A DNA stretch of 64,000 bases from Anolis sagrei (taxonomy: Eukaryota > Chordata > Lepidosauria > Squamata > Anolidae): NCBI RefSeq assembly GCF_037176765.1, contig NC_090024.1, positions 150,074,778-150,138,777 of the forward strand, read 5' to 3'. A program made the position numbers and the translations under genes. Shown piece by piece: positions 1 through 60,864 of the stretch. How positions within the stretch are numbered: the first letter of the stretch is position 1; every line of letters begins with the position of its first letter. Below the pieces are notes generated by a model that did no database searches, was not told the origin of the DNA, and worked only from the letters and a program-made list of their open reading frames with translations.

Positions 1-1390
1 TTTTAAGTTTATCTTTTCGAACACTCATCTGAGCTGGAATGTGCTCTCCAGTTAAGCACATAAAGACTATCAGCCACAGCGTGAACACAGTCATGCAAAT
101 TCTAAGTAGGTTTATATGCCTTCCATCCTCTACCTACAGTGGCTTCTATTGACTCTCCTTATCTAGTGCAGCTAGGCAGAATTTAGGTCCAGTGTGATGC
201 TAACATTGTTTTGACCTCCTCACAGGGGACTAAAATATTCCATTTTCTGCCTAAGGCAAAGAATCAAGTCATTCAACTGATGGCCCATGGGGAAAGGGCC
301 TTTAACATTGTGCTGTCTTGTCTCTATTGGTTGTTTTTAAATTTTCAATTACGTATAAAATGTAATGGGTAAATCACTTATAATTGATAGTCCAATAACA
401 TTTTTACTTTTGTATGATGTATTCTGGCATCCATGATGATGATAATGATTATAACAACGGCTCACTAATTCCTGGATTCTTAGACAGAATCCGAATCAAA
501 GACACTCCAAAACTCCCTGTTGTTACTTTCCTTTCAACATTTGGCAAGTAGAAAAGTTTTGTGCCCAGTAGAGACAAATCTAATTGAATCTGCAGTCCTA
601 CAACCACTTCTTGGGTAATAAGCCTTGATTTCAATCGGACCTACTTTTGACAATTTGCCCAACATCATCTGCCTTCTATTCTACTGATCAGACCCAACTC
701 TACCTCCGACAATATTCATTGTTTAACATCCTGCCTGACAAAGAGCTCTGTAGAACTTGAAAGCTTGCCCACTAGTTTCTAAAACCATCCACACTGCCTT
801 GACTCCATCCTATGGACTTTGTAGTTTGTTTGTCAAATAGAGATATTTGCTGCCATTGTTTAGTGGCACCTGATGGTTTCCACACCAGAATCTGTTCTGG
901 ATTACAGCCCAAACTTTAAAGGAGCTATTCAAGGAGATAAGATTTTACTTTGAAGAGAAAATTCAGCACCTTGGACAGTCCCTTAAATAGTCACACCAAA
1001 ATCAGTACCAAATCCAGTGTCTCCCTGACATGGAAGCCATGAACTGCCATTGTTTTTGTCTTTTGACCTCATCAGTAACCACTGCATTATTTAGCAGAAA
1101 TGCTTTGTACAGGACAGAACTCTTTTAACTATATTTTATACAAAACAGAGAAAAAAGGCACCTTTGGCAGTATGAAAATTCACCTCAACACTCCAAATAA
1201 AGACCCACCTTTAATGAAATGGTTCTAACTAGAGTAGCTGCACTAAATCAATTGTTTTAAAGAGAGTAATCAAATAGGAGGATCCTTTTGATTTAATGAA
1301 TATACATTAATTGGCATTAACGGTAGAATCTGGACCAAAATTATCAACCTATACACCTGTGGTTATAGCAACACTATAAGTTTGATCACA
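1..1390. other. Unannotated sequence downstream of RPAP2
   Basis: No exon, repeat family or regulatory motif was recognised. The next gene beyond the 3' side in human is GFI1, but no part of it was seen here. Confidence 0.6.
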
Positions 1391-1392
1391 GT

Positions 1393-1561
1393 TGTTTCTT
1401 TCTCCCACCCTGGATATACCACAGATATATAAACCTTGCTTGCCTCGTTTCCAACAGACCTCACAACCTCTAAGAATGCCAGCCATAGATGTGGATGAAA
1501 CGTCAGGAAAGAATGCTTCTAGAACATGGCCATAAAGCCCAGAAAACTCACAGCAACCTAT
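1393..1561 (+). mobile_element. Penelope-like terminal repeat, single arm
   Basis: It contains tctcccaccctggatatacc, atatataaaccttgcttgcc, gacctcacaacctctaagaa, gatgaaacgtcaggaaagaa and agaacatggccataaagccc. This squamate repeat resembles Penelope-like element terminal repeats (pLTRs). The GAAACGTC box at 1497-1504 is the most conserved point. The family assignment is inferred. Confidence 0.65.
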
Positions 1562-1644
1562 GTTTTAATGTCCTTAATGTTGTGGGCATTTTTTGCAGGG
1601 ATAACCAGCTCCGAGCCCCAGGGGAGTGGCGGCATAGAAGTTCA

Positions 1645-1645
<1 letters not shown>

Positions 1646-1677
<32 letters not shown>

Positions 1678-1700
1678 TATTATTATTATTATTATTATTT
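1646..1700. repeat. (AAT)n followed by (ATT)n microsatellite
   Basis: About eight AAT units run directly into ATT units, so the tract is itself an inverted repeat. It abuts the APH1A fragment. Confidence 0.95.
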
Positions 1701-1940
1701 ATCAGGGGAGGGGAGGCCGGAAGTGCCTTGGGGAGAGGGCTGCCTGGGCAGCCATGACACTACCGAAGTTCCTGGGCTGCGCGGGGGTGGCCTTCAGGCC
1801 CCCGCTGGCCCTCTTCCTGCTCACAGTGGTCTCGGAACCGCTCCCCGTCCTCGTCCTCATCGCTGGGAAGGCCATCGAGGGGCTCCTGGCCCTCAGTGAT
1901 GATGGATGCCCTCCCATCTCCATCCAGCAAATGGCCTACG
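1701..1940 (+). pseudogene. APH1A: Processed APH1A fragment fused to CR1
   Basis: A GC-rich island in AT-rich surroundings opens with an apparent 5' UTR and an ATG at 1754. It encodes MTLPKFLGCAGVAFRPPLAL then FLLTVVSEPLPVLVLIAG, followed at once by KAIEGLLALSDDG and ISIQQMAY. These match two separated parts of APH1A, a multipass gamma-secretase subunit: human residues about 1-38 and about 96-119. Roughly residues 39-95 are missing with the frame kept. No intron is present, so the source was a processed RNA, perhaps lacking exon 2. Similarity stops at 1940, where CR1 sequence begins in the same orientation. The frame stays open into CR1 to 2038, but no function is expected. Confidence 0.8.
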
Positions 1941-2700
1941 AAAAAATGAAATGCAAAGATACAGAATGGGGGATGAGGCCTGGCTTGAGAGCAGTACATG
2001 TGAAAAAGATCTTGGGGTCCTTGTGGACAACAAGTTAAACATGAACCAACAATGTGATGCGGCAGCTAAAACAGCCAAAGGGATTTTGCCTGCATCAAGA
2101 GAAGTCTAGTGTTTAGATCCAGAGAAGTCATGCTCCCCATGCTCTATTCTGCCTTGGTTAGACCACACCTGGAATCACACTGTATCCGATTCTGGGCACC
2201 GCAATTCAAGAGATATATTGACAAGCTGAAATGTGTCCAGAGGAGGGCAACTCAAATGATCAAGGGTCTGGAGAACAAGCCCTATGAGGAGTGGCTTCAA
2301 GAGCTGGGCATGTTTAGCCTGAAGAAGAGAAGGCTGAGAGGAGACATGATAGCCATGTATAAATATGTGAGAGGGGGTCATAGGGAGGAGGGAGCAAGCT
2401 TGTTTTCTGCTGCCTAGGAGTCTAGGCAGATTCTTGGAGTCTAGGCAGAACAATGGCTTCAAACTACAAGAAAAGTGATTCCATCTGAATAGGAAGAACT
2501 TTCTGACTGTGAGATTAATTCAGCAGTGGAACACTCTGCCCCAGTGTGGTGGAGGCTCCTTCTTTTAAGCAGAGGTTTTAAGCAGAGGTTGGATGGCCAT
2601 CTGTCGGGGGTGCTTTGAATGCAATATTCCTGTTTCTTGGCAGAATGGGGTTGGACTGGATGGCCCATGAGGTCTGTTCCAACTCTATGATTCTATGATT
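1941..2700 (+). mobile_element. CR1 LINE, 5'-truncated 3' end
   Basis: The translated frames contain [45 protein letters not shown] and LKKRRLRGD, which are typical of the CR1 reverse transcriptase C-terminus. The element ends in the CR1 hallmark repeated ATTCTATGATT at about 2685-2700. Stops and frameshifts break the reading frame. It continues directly from the APH1A fragment. Confidence 0.9.
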
Positions 2701-4469
2701 CACTCAACTTCAGATCTTAGGTTTCTTTGGCAAAAACTATTTAACTTGAAGACTGGTCTCAGATTGGTTTAAGGCCCCCTTTAGAAAAACCAGGGAGAGG
2801 TGATTGCTTGAAAAACCACACCTCTACTGCAATATCTTTTTCAGCATTGCAGGCAAAGGATGTGGGTTGGGGGCTGTTTTGTTTTGTAGGCAGGCTGGTT
2901 GAATGACAAAGTTATCTTGAACAATATTTCCTAAAAACTCACGGTTCCTAAATTCCCCACATGCATCCATTTCTTTTGGAAAATGAAGTAGTTTTTCCAA
3001 ACATTCAGCAGGGTTTTAAAGTGTACACTTTTTGCATGATTATATTACTTTGCCAAAGTAATATATCACTGTATTACTTTGGCAATTTGGTGCTTGCAGA
3101 GTGGGGTGACCGATATTTGAATGATTTAATTGTTAACCACTTTTCATAATATTATATAACTTTGATTTCTTTAATCATGTTTTAATGAACACATTATTTA
3201 AAAAATCTTATTATCCCCTGATGGTGCAGTGGGTTAAACCGCTGAGCTGCTGAACTTGCTGATCAAAAGGTTGTCAGTTCGATTCTGGGGAGCGGGGTGA
3301 GCTCCAACTGTTAGCCTCAACTTCTGCCAACCTAGCAGTTCGAAAACATGCAAATGTGAGTAGATCAATAGGTACCACTTTGGCGGGAAGATAATGGTGC
3401 TCCATGCAGTCATGCTGGCCACATGACCTTGGAGGCGTCTACGGACAATACCAGCTCTTCGGCTTAGAAATGGAGATGAGCACCACCCCCAGTCAGACAT
3501 GACTAGACTTAATGTCAATGAGAAACCTTTACTTTTACCTATTAACATCATTTTTAAAACTTCTAATGCTGAAACAATAATTTACACATTTTAAATTTAT
3601 GAAATACTCGTGTTTCATCTGTACCTTTTAAGGAATCTCACTGTCAGACGCTTTGAATCCCAGTTTTGGGGGAAAAAGGATATTATTAAATATGTAGAAA
3701 TATCAATAATGAAACAACTGCCGCAATTGCTATGTCAGCTACATTGATCCTTCTTGACTTTCCAATCTTAGCATATGTGGTGGAAAGTTTAGATACCTGA
3801 TTGCAACGACCTCACAGCATTAATACAGCATTTGAATATTTATTTTTTAAGAATACTTTCTTTGCATGCCATCTAACAGTGACTGTAACCAAAACTGAAA
3901 TATAATAAAATTCCTGAACAGCAACAATATATTAGAAATGAATAGAAAAATTAAATATGTGTATTTGGTGGGGAAAATTTAAAAAATGAATAACATCTAA
4001 ATGGTTTTCCTGCAGTAATGGGACAGAACTGAATCATGGTTGAACTCATGAGAAAATATCTGAACTTACTTTCGTAACAGCCAATTCCTGTTCTTAGGGG
4101 AGTCTTGTAACTTTAGTGTTACATGGAGGTCATGGGAGCTCTAGCAGAGAACTGCAGATTTAAAAAATGCCCTTCCCATCTCAGTTTCTTGAAGGCGACA
4201 AGGACAAATGGGTATAAACTACACAAAATTTGTAGTGCCCTTAAGAAATGTATTTTGTGGCTGATAAGCATGACAGCTCTCTGGTTTCCCCTTACATCTA
4301 GAAGGTATAGATAGAAGCATCTCCCTCTCTGAAATGAACAGATGAAATTTTATTCCCAATTGTTGCTCTTCTACTGTCATCTCCTGAATGTTCTGCTTGC
4401 ATTTTGAATAATATAGCATCCCTAATGGCTATTGTATATACTTGTGTATGCATAAGTTTCTACACTTCC
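2701..4469. other. No gene; one SINE
   Basis: Apart from the SINE-A at 3215-3541 the sequence shows nothing recognisable. Confidence 0.6.
3215..3541 (+). mobile_element. tRNA-derived SINE, family A (full length)
   Basis: The head has an A-box-like tggtgcagtgggttaaacc and a B box ggttgtcagttcgattct, typical of a tRNA-derived Pol III promoter. The body holds the shared aaaacatgcaaatgtgagta block. The tail reads tcagacatgactagacttaa and ends with a tttacttttacc run. The tail resembles BovB 3' ends, as known for squamate (Sauria/Squam-type) SINEs. Confidence 0.88.
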
Positions 4470-4824
4470 ATGTTGTGGACTCCACATTGTAGCCCCATTT
4501 CTTAAGGTTGGCTCTGCATCTCGTGGTGCCAGAGCTCAGTCTGTTCAGAGCTTTCCAAGTCGCTCAGTCTTGTGCCCCCAGGAGGGAGTTTCTTGTCTGG
4601 TCTCTGCCACTGATTGAGGTTCCGGGTTTCAGCCTGCCACTTTTGGACTCTGACTTGCTGAGGTGTTCCTGCAGATGTTAGGAAGCTATTCCTTGATTTA
4701 AGGCACTGGCTTGCTGTCTGATAATCCAAAAAGAGGATGTGCTGGAGATGTCACTGCTTTGGTCCTTTTATTACTGGCTGCTACTTCCCGGTGGATGTCA
4801 GGTGGTACAATACTAGCTAAACAG

Positions 4825-4865
<41 letters not shown>

Positions 4866-5205
4866 TTTATTTGTACCCTGCTACCATCTCCCCAAGGGAC
4901 TAGATGCAGCTTACATGAGGCCAAGCCCACAGTACATCAATAAAACAAAGTCAATAACAAAATAATAAATACAAAACAATAAAATAAATCTCAAAACAAA
5001 AATAAATAATAAACAATAACAATAATTCTCCAGTGGTGTAGGTTGTAGACATTCTGTGATAATGCTGCATGTCTCATTAAGAGCGCATACCCCAGTTTAA
5101 AGTAGTGAGATGTGTTGCACACTAGGCATGCGTATTCAGCAGCAGAGTAGCAAAGCGTAAGGGCAGATGTCTTCAATGTGTGAATAAAGGACATGAAACT
5201 GACCC
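4470..5205 (-). mobile_element. LINE reverse-transcriptase fragment (I/Vingi-like), split by an L2-type insert
   Basis: The minus strand encodes pieces such as SRNSFL, QQVRVQKWQAETRNLNQWQR, and further on LTLCYSAAEYACLVCNTSHY. These match the better copy at 62884-63683. The segment from about 4829 to 5021 is a foreign L2-type 3' end. In the undisturbed copy the flanking text runs straight through. The family name is inferred; only its identity as a non-LTR retrotransposon C-terminus is firm. Confidence 0.8.
4829..5021 (-). mobile_element. L2-type LINE 3' end with (AAT)n tail
   Basis: On the minus strand it ends with a gatggtagcagggtacaaat text followed by the triplet run. This is the characteristic squamate L2-like 3' terminus. 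It is inserted in another LINE. Confidence 0.75.
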
Positions 5206-5439
5206 ATAAAGACGCATTATTTTGCATGTCTATAATTCCCCTCAGGGCGATAGACACAAGGTACTATTTAATATTAGGGTTTTAAACCTATGAAATTCAC
5301 AAGGGATTGCCTCTGATTGGTTATGTATAGGATTGGAGTAAAAGAGACTGCAATGTGAAAGGAATAAGAAATAAAGGTAACGGCCAAATGGTTGGCTAAA
5401 CTAAAAATCCATGCATTACTCTGCGGGTGAGGACTTGAA

Positions 5440-5705
5440 TCAGTGGTGGAAAGGGCAGGAAGGAAATTTCAGTAAATTATTCAGAGCAACACCTTAACAG
5501 TGTGAGCTTTGTAACAACAAAACACACTGCTGCAAGAGGTTGTGGTCTCTTCTTCGGTACAAGTAGTTGAGCAGAGGACAGATGGCTATCTTGCCAGATC
5601 TGCTCTCTTGTACCTTGCATTATAGATCTTATGCTGAGCAAGGAGTTGGACTAGAAGACTTCAAATGTCTCCTTCACATCTATGATACACTGAACCTAAT
5701 CTTGC
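5440..5705 (+). mobile_element. CR1 LINE 3' fragment (old)
   Basis: It shows the diverged CR1 3' UTR pattern: gaggttgtggtctc, then a pair like gagcagaggacagatggcta, then aggagttggactagaaga, ending with an atctatgataca remnant. It is more decayed than the other CR1 copies in the window. Confidence 0.6.
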
Positions 5706-6481
5706 AAAGTTGAAAATCAACATTATATATTTAGCTCCACAGTTTTCCAAACACTGAGTGATATAATTTTATTACAATTTTATTATGAAAAGCAAAAGAT
5801 ACAGACATATAACCCTTTGACATTCCATTAGTGCAACTTGCTGAAACTACTGGAAAGCGGCTCGATCTTTATCTATACAAGAGAGAAAAGCATTTAATAT
5901 TCTTGCAGTATGTTAAAGTGATTTTTTTCCATGACAGAACTTCAGTTTGGCTTGATAAATTTCATGATGGATTATTAGCCTCCATTTTCAGAAAACATCT
6001 ACAGCACTTATTCATAGGAAACAGCTGATAATAGTCCAATGAGTTTTAATTTTTCACCCCGTATCATGTATCAAAATTCAGTTCTCTAGCCACCAATAGT
6101 GTCCATTCAATCTTCTTCAGGAGGTCTTGCCTAACATTTTACTCTGCAGGTTAAAAAAAAGAACAAAAGGTTTCATCAGTACTGTACGGCTGTTAATAAC
6201 AAAGCATATGTTTTTCAATTGAGATGGGAGAAATGGTTTTTCTTTAGCTAAGAAGTAAGATGTTAGCTTATATAGGCTTTTTGGTATTCAATCTACATAC
6301 TAGGTTACATATAAGGAATTAAAATAAAAAAAAAAGAAAACTCATATATGAAATAAATTGTATAACTTCGTGTTTTCACTAACATAGTAAGTATATGAAA
6401 GTCTTATCTAAAGTATTTTACTTACTATTTGAAAGGGAAGTATTCTAATCTTAGCTTTTTACAATCATATGAGTTTTATGC

Positions 6482-6514
<33 letters not shown>
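6482..6514. repeat. (AAT)n microsatellite
   Basis: It lies at the left edge of the inverted Penelope-like pair. A second, broken AAT tract follows that pair at 6704-6730. Confidence 0.95.
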
Positions 6515-6515
<1 letters not shown>

Positions 6516-6704
6516 TGTTGTCAAAGGCTTTCATGGCTGGAATCACTGGGTTGTTGTAGGTTTTTCGGGCTATATGGCCATGTTCTAGAAGCATTCTTTC
6601 CTGACGTTTCGCTTGCATCTATGACAGGCATAGATGCAGGCAAAACATCAGGAGAGAATGCTTCTAGAACATTGCCATACAGCCCGAAAAACCTACAACA
6701 ACCA
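6515..6704. mobile_element. Penelope-like terminal repeat, inverted pair
   Basis: A minus arm (6515 to about 6628: gtgttgtcaaaggctttcat ... cctgacgtttcgcttgcatc) is followed by a plus arm (about 6629-6704: ggcatagatgcaggcaaaac ... gcccgaaaaacctacaacaa). The arms meet near the ribozyme-like core and form a long hairpin. AAT repeats flank both sides. Confidence 0.75.
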
Positions 6705-6712
6705 AATAATGA

Positions 6713-7315
6713 TAATGATAATAATAATACTTTATGTATACCCCACTGCTATTTCCCAATGGGGCTCTGGGCAGCTCACAAAGCACTCAAAAGTGCAAAC
6801 ACATAAAATACAATAAGTACATAGACAATAACACAAAAGCAGTAACAACCACCATAACATCAGAAAATAACCCTGGTTAAGATCAATAAAATGCAACAAT
6901 AGCTGCAGATATAAAATAACTGCAATCAATATCAGTCTCATAAAGTGCAAAGCAAAATAATCTCTATGTTCTCAAATATGTTAATGAAAAATGTCTAAAT
7001 ATGGTCAAAGGCTTGTCTAAAAATCGATGTCTTCAATTGTGTATGGAAGACTCAGAGAGTGGGGCTAGCCTATTCTCCCTCGGGAGGGCATTCCAAAGCT
7101 TGGGGGGCCACCACTGAGAAGGCCCTCTCTCTTGTCTCCACCAACCGCACTTGGGAAGGAGGTAGGACTGAGAGGAGGGCCTCCCTGGCAGATCTCAGAG
7201 CCCACACCAGTTTGTAGAAGGAGATGTGGTCTCAAAGATAGGTTGAACCTGAAGCATATAGGACTTTATAGGTGATAACTTGCACTTTGAATTGAGTCGG
7301 CGGCCAGTGGAGCTA
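6713..7315 (-). mobile_element. L2-type LINE 3' end (about 600 bp)
   Basis: From 3' to 5' it shows the (AAT)n-like tail and tttatgtataccccactgct. Then come gggagggcattccaaagctt and ccactgagaaggccctctct, the reverse complement of the L2 C-terminal RDRAFSV/LWNSLP-type coding region, and finally tttataggtgataac and ggccagtggagc. Confidence 0.8.
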
Positions 7316-8453
7316 CAGTATCAGATCACTGCAATTCCTGGTCTTAGTTTTCTTTTCTCAGTAATTTTCATGGGAACTGTATGTGTACTTGACACTACAA
7401 ATATCTAGTGGGAACCAAACAAGTTGTTTTACTGATCTATATTTTAAAAACAGACAAAAACCCTATGGGGTTTTGCTTGCTTTTAAAAAGCTTGGCAACT
7501 CCTGCATTTCTTGCAGCTCAGGATAAGGTGTCTCCACATGTATCATAAAAAATAAATAAAACAAAAATTGAAAGGTCTCAATGAGCTGTACTTTAAATAT
7601 ATCAACCATGGACAAAAAAAGGAAAAGCCTTCCACTCCCCATATTCAACTCACTGGAGATTTTACATCTCTACTAGGGAACTAAGTGAACTGAAGACAAT
7701 AGGATTTCTACATGAACAGGACTGCCAAACTTCCTTCAGAGGCAATGCAAAAAGCCGTTTGCCCCCAAAAAGATTTTTTTGTGGCAATCTTTGCTACTTC
7801 TTCATAGTTTCCTTTTCAATCTACTTTTTTTGGTGGGTTAAATACATGCACGCTGGTCGTATCAATCTTGCTTCATGTGCCTTGCATTCTGAAACCTTTA
7901 TCACCTCATTCCTCTCCAGTGAATCTCCTTGGGCTTGTCCACATCCTTCCTACGGTGTGGTAACTTGCAACTGTAGATAAAACCTTCTCCAAAGCCCAGC
8001 CAGTGCTGGCCAGAGAGATTTCATCTTGAATATAACACTAACTCATTCTAAAGCTCTATATATTTGATTGTGCAAACAAGCTCCTGATAAAGCTAGTAGG
8101 CACCTTAAAACACAACTACAACCAAGCATTTTAATGGGGACAGGACACACGTTTAATTGAGAAATACAACTTTCTTGGTAGATGTAGTAATCTTTATCTT
8201 TCAGTCACAGCCATTTCCTCAAAATTTCCTCACCTTTCCTCACTCTAATAAAACTGCATCTCTATATGTTAAATGGAAATATTTTGTAGGATTCTGACCT
8301 TTCTCTGTTGTCTAGTGTAGCCCACAGAGGTTTTTCTCTAGTAGTGATATGACACCTCGCTTTCCAGATTGATTTGAACCCCACCCTCCTTTTGCATTTG
8401 TACTTGCTGGATTGTACAGCAAAATCAATTGTTGGTCAAGATCCAGCATCACT

Positions 8454-8670
8454 GCATCTGCACTGTGGAATTAATGCACTTTGACACCACTTTAGCCACC
8501 ATGGCTCAAAGCCATGGAATCGTGGTAGTTGTAGTTTCATGAGGTCATTAGCCTTCTCTGTCAAAGAGTGCTGGTGCCTCACCAAATTACAAATTCCAGG
8601 ATTCTGTATCATTGCACCATGGCACTTAAAGTGGTGTCAAACTGGATTATTCTACAGTCTAAATGCATGC
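8454..8670. mobile_element. Palindromic MITE, family M2
   Basis: The ends gcatctgcactgtggaatta and tattctacagtctaaatgc are inverted, and both halves carry tttgacaccactttag-like text. The centre contains ggtagttgtagtttcatgag and ttctctgtcaaagagtgctg. The same inner sequence is the source of the 50-bp minisatellite at 60911. Confidence 0.75.
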
Positions 8671-8759
8671 TTAGTTACAAATGGGGAACTAGATATTGTC
8701 TGCTTGAAATCTCATCTTGTTCAATCCAAAGGATAGCTGAGCAGGCCTACTCTCTAAAG

Positions 8760-8860
8760 CAGTGGTTCTCAACCTGGGGTCCCCAGATGTTTTTGGCCTA
8801 CAACTCCCAGAAATCCCAGCCAGTTTACCAGCTGTTAGGATTTCTGGGAATTGAAGAACA
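8760..8860 (+). mobile_element. hAT MITE (cagtggttctcaacctg family), partial
   Basis: It starts cagtggttctcaacctgggg and includes ctacaactcccagaaatccc and ccagctgttaggatttctgg. The right end is lost or diverged. Confidence 0.75.
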
Positions 8861-9103
8861 CATTGAGCCAATTATGGTGCCTTTCCAAATCTGCAGTTCT
8901 GGACTACGAATTCAGGATGTCAACTACTACCCTTTTGGACTACAACTTCCAGAATAGTACAATTTGAAAGGGCAGTCCAAGCTCCACCCCCATCCATACC
9001 CAGAAAACCGACGTTTGTGTGTTTTCACAAAACTAAAGTCAATGCTTTTAGATGCCAATGTTGATTCCTTGGTAGTACATATGATTGCTGAAAGGTATAC
9101 ATC

Positions 9104-9238
9104 AGTCTTCTCCAACCTAGTGGCTCTCAGTGTTTAAGACGATAACCTCCATAATTTCTGACCAATAGTAACACTTGCTGAAGGTGATGGATGTCTCAGT
9201 CCAAAATACCTGGAGAGCTCCTGATTGGAGAAGACAAG
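9104..9238. mobile_element. Probable hAT MITE
   Basis: The ends tcttctccaacctagtggct and tgattggagaagac are inverted. The middle is diverged. Confidence 0.5.
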
Positions 9239-9280
9239 TCTATGCATTCTATAAATGATGATCACTCATGGATTTCTTTC

Positions 9281-9286
9281 TTTAAT
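9281..9286 (-). terminator. Candidate RPAP2 polyadenylation signal (ATTAAA)
   Basis: ATTAAA on the minus strand lies about 145 nt after the RPAP2 stop. It is the nearest common poly(A) hexamer variant I noticed. There is no transcript evidence, and the true 3' end may lie further on. Confidence 0.2.
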
Positions 9287-9427
9287 TACAGTCAGATATG
9301 AGTTCTTCAGTCAGAAAACATTTAAATTTTAGCAATATCCTGTTCAAGGTTTTTGTTTTGCTAATAAACCCCATGGCTGGGGATCTTATAGAAAAAAAAT
9401 AGAAATTGAAATTATACAAAATTGAAC

Positions 9428-60506
<51,079 letters not shown>

Positions 60507-60600
60507 CGCTGCCGGGAAAGACCTCTAACCCCTCACTGCGCCTGCGTTGTTTGGGAAAGGGGCGTGGCTTCTCCCAAAGGGGCGTGGCCTGAGAATAGTC
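60507..60600. promoter_or_regulatory. CpG-rich TATA-less promoter of RPAP2, probably bidirectional with GLMN
   Basis: The stretch directly upstream of the RPAP2 ATG is CpG-rich and has no TATA box. Two identical GC boxes, GGGGCGTGGC, lie at 60559-60568 and 60579-60588 within a 20-bp direct repeat; these suit SP/KLF factors. TGCGCCTGCGTT at 60537-60548 resembles an NRF1 site with mismatches. In human, GLMN and RPAP2 start head-to-head, which makes a shared promoter likely here. Transcription start sites cannot be placed from sequence. Confidence 0.7.
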
Positions 60601-60649
60601 ATGAGGCCGTGCTGGTAGACCGGTCTCTTTGGAAAGAGGGAAGGCGGAG
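60590..60649 (+). other. GLMN: Possible non-coding first exon of GLMN
   Basis: A near-perfect donor, GGAG|GTAAGA, lies on the plus strand at 60649/60650, about 150 bp from the RPAP2 ATG and pointing away from it. Conserved human synteny places GLMN (glomulin) there with a non-coding first exon. The start coordinate is nominal. No GLMN coding exon (expected to begin MAVEEL or similar) was found up to 64000, so this call rests on the splice site and synteny only. Confidence 0.35.
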
Positions 60650-60864
60650 GTAAGAGGAGGGAGTCTTGCTGCAGGTTGGGGTCACAGGCGGGAGGGCGCC
60701 AGGGAGGAGGGACAGCCCAGGTCTAAGGCATAGTAGTTTAGGAGGGATTCACTCTTTGTCTTTCGTTTCTAGGGTTCAGAGAGGCTCCCAAGTGAAGCCT
60801 GGAAAGGAGTTGCAGCCTTCTTTCACTTCCAAGGCTGGTGCAAGGGGAGTCTCCCTTCTCTGAA

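Larger units (their letters stand above)
7316..9427. other. RPAP2 3' flank
   Basis: It holds the M2 MITE, a hAT MITE fragment, another MITE at 9104 and presumably the RPAP2 3' UTR next to 9428. Nothing else was recognised. Confidence 0.55.

Noticed and set aside
1489-1899. Open frames with long Asn, Tyr or Ile runs (also near 4711, 6429, 14392 and 15218)
   Set aside because: These are translations of AAT/ATT/TTG triplet repeats and have no gene character.
3215-3300. Possible tRNA gene
   Set aside because: The A and B boxes belong to a SINE head. No cloverleaf with an acceptor stem is seen, and the sequence continues into the SINE body.
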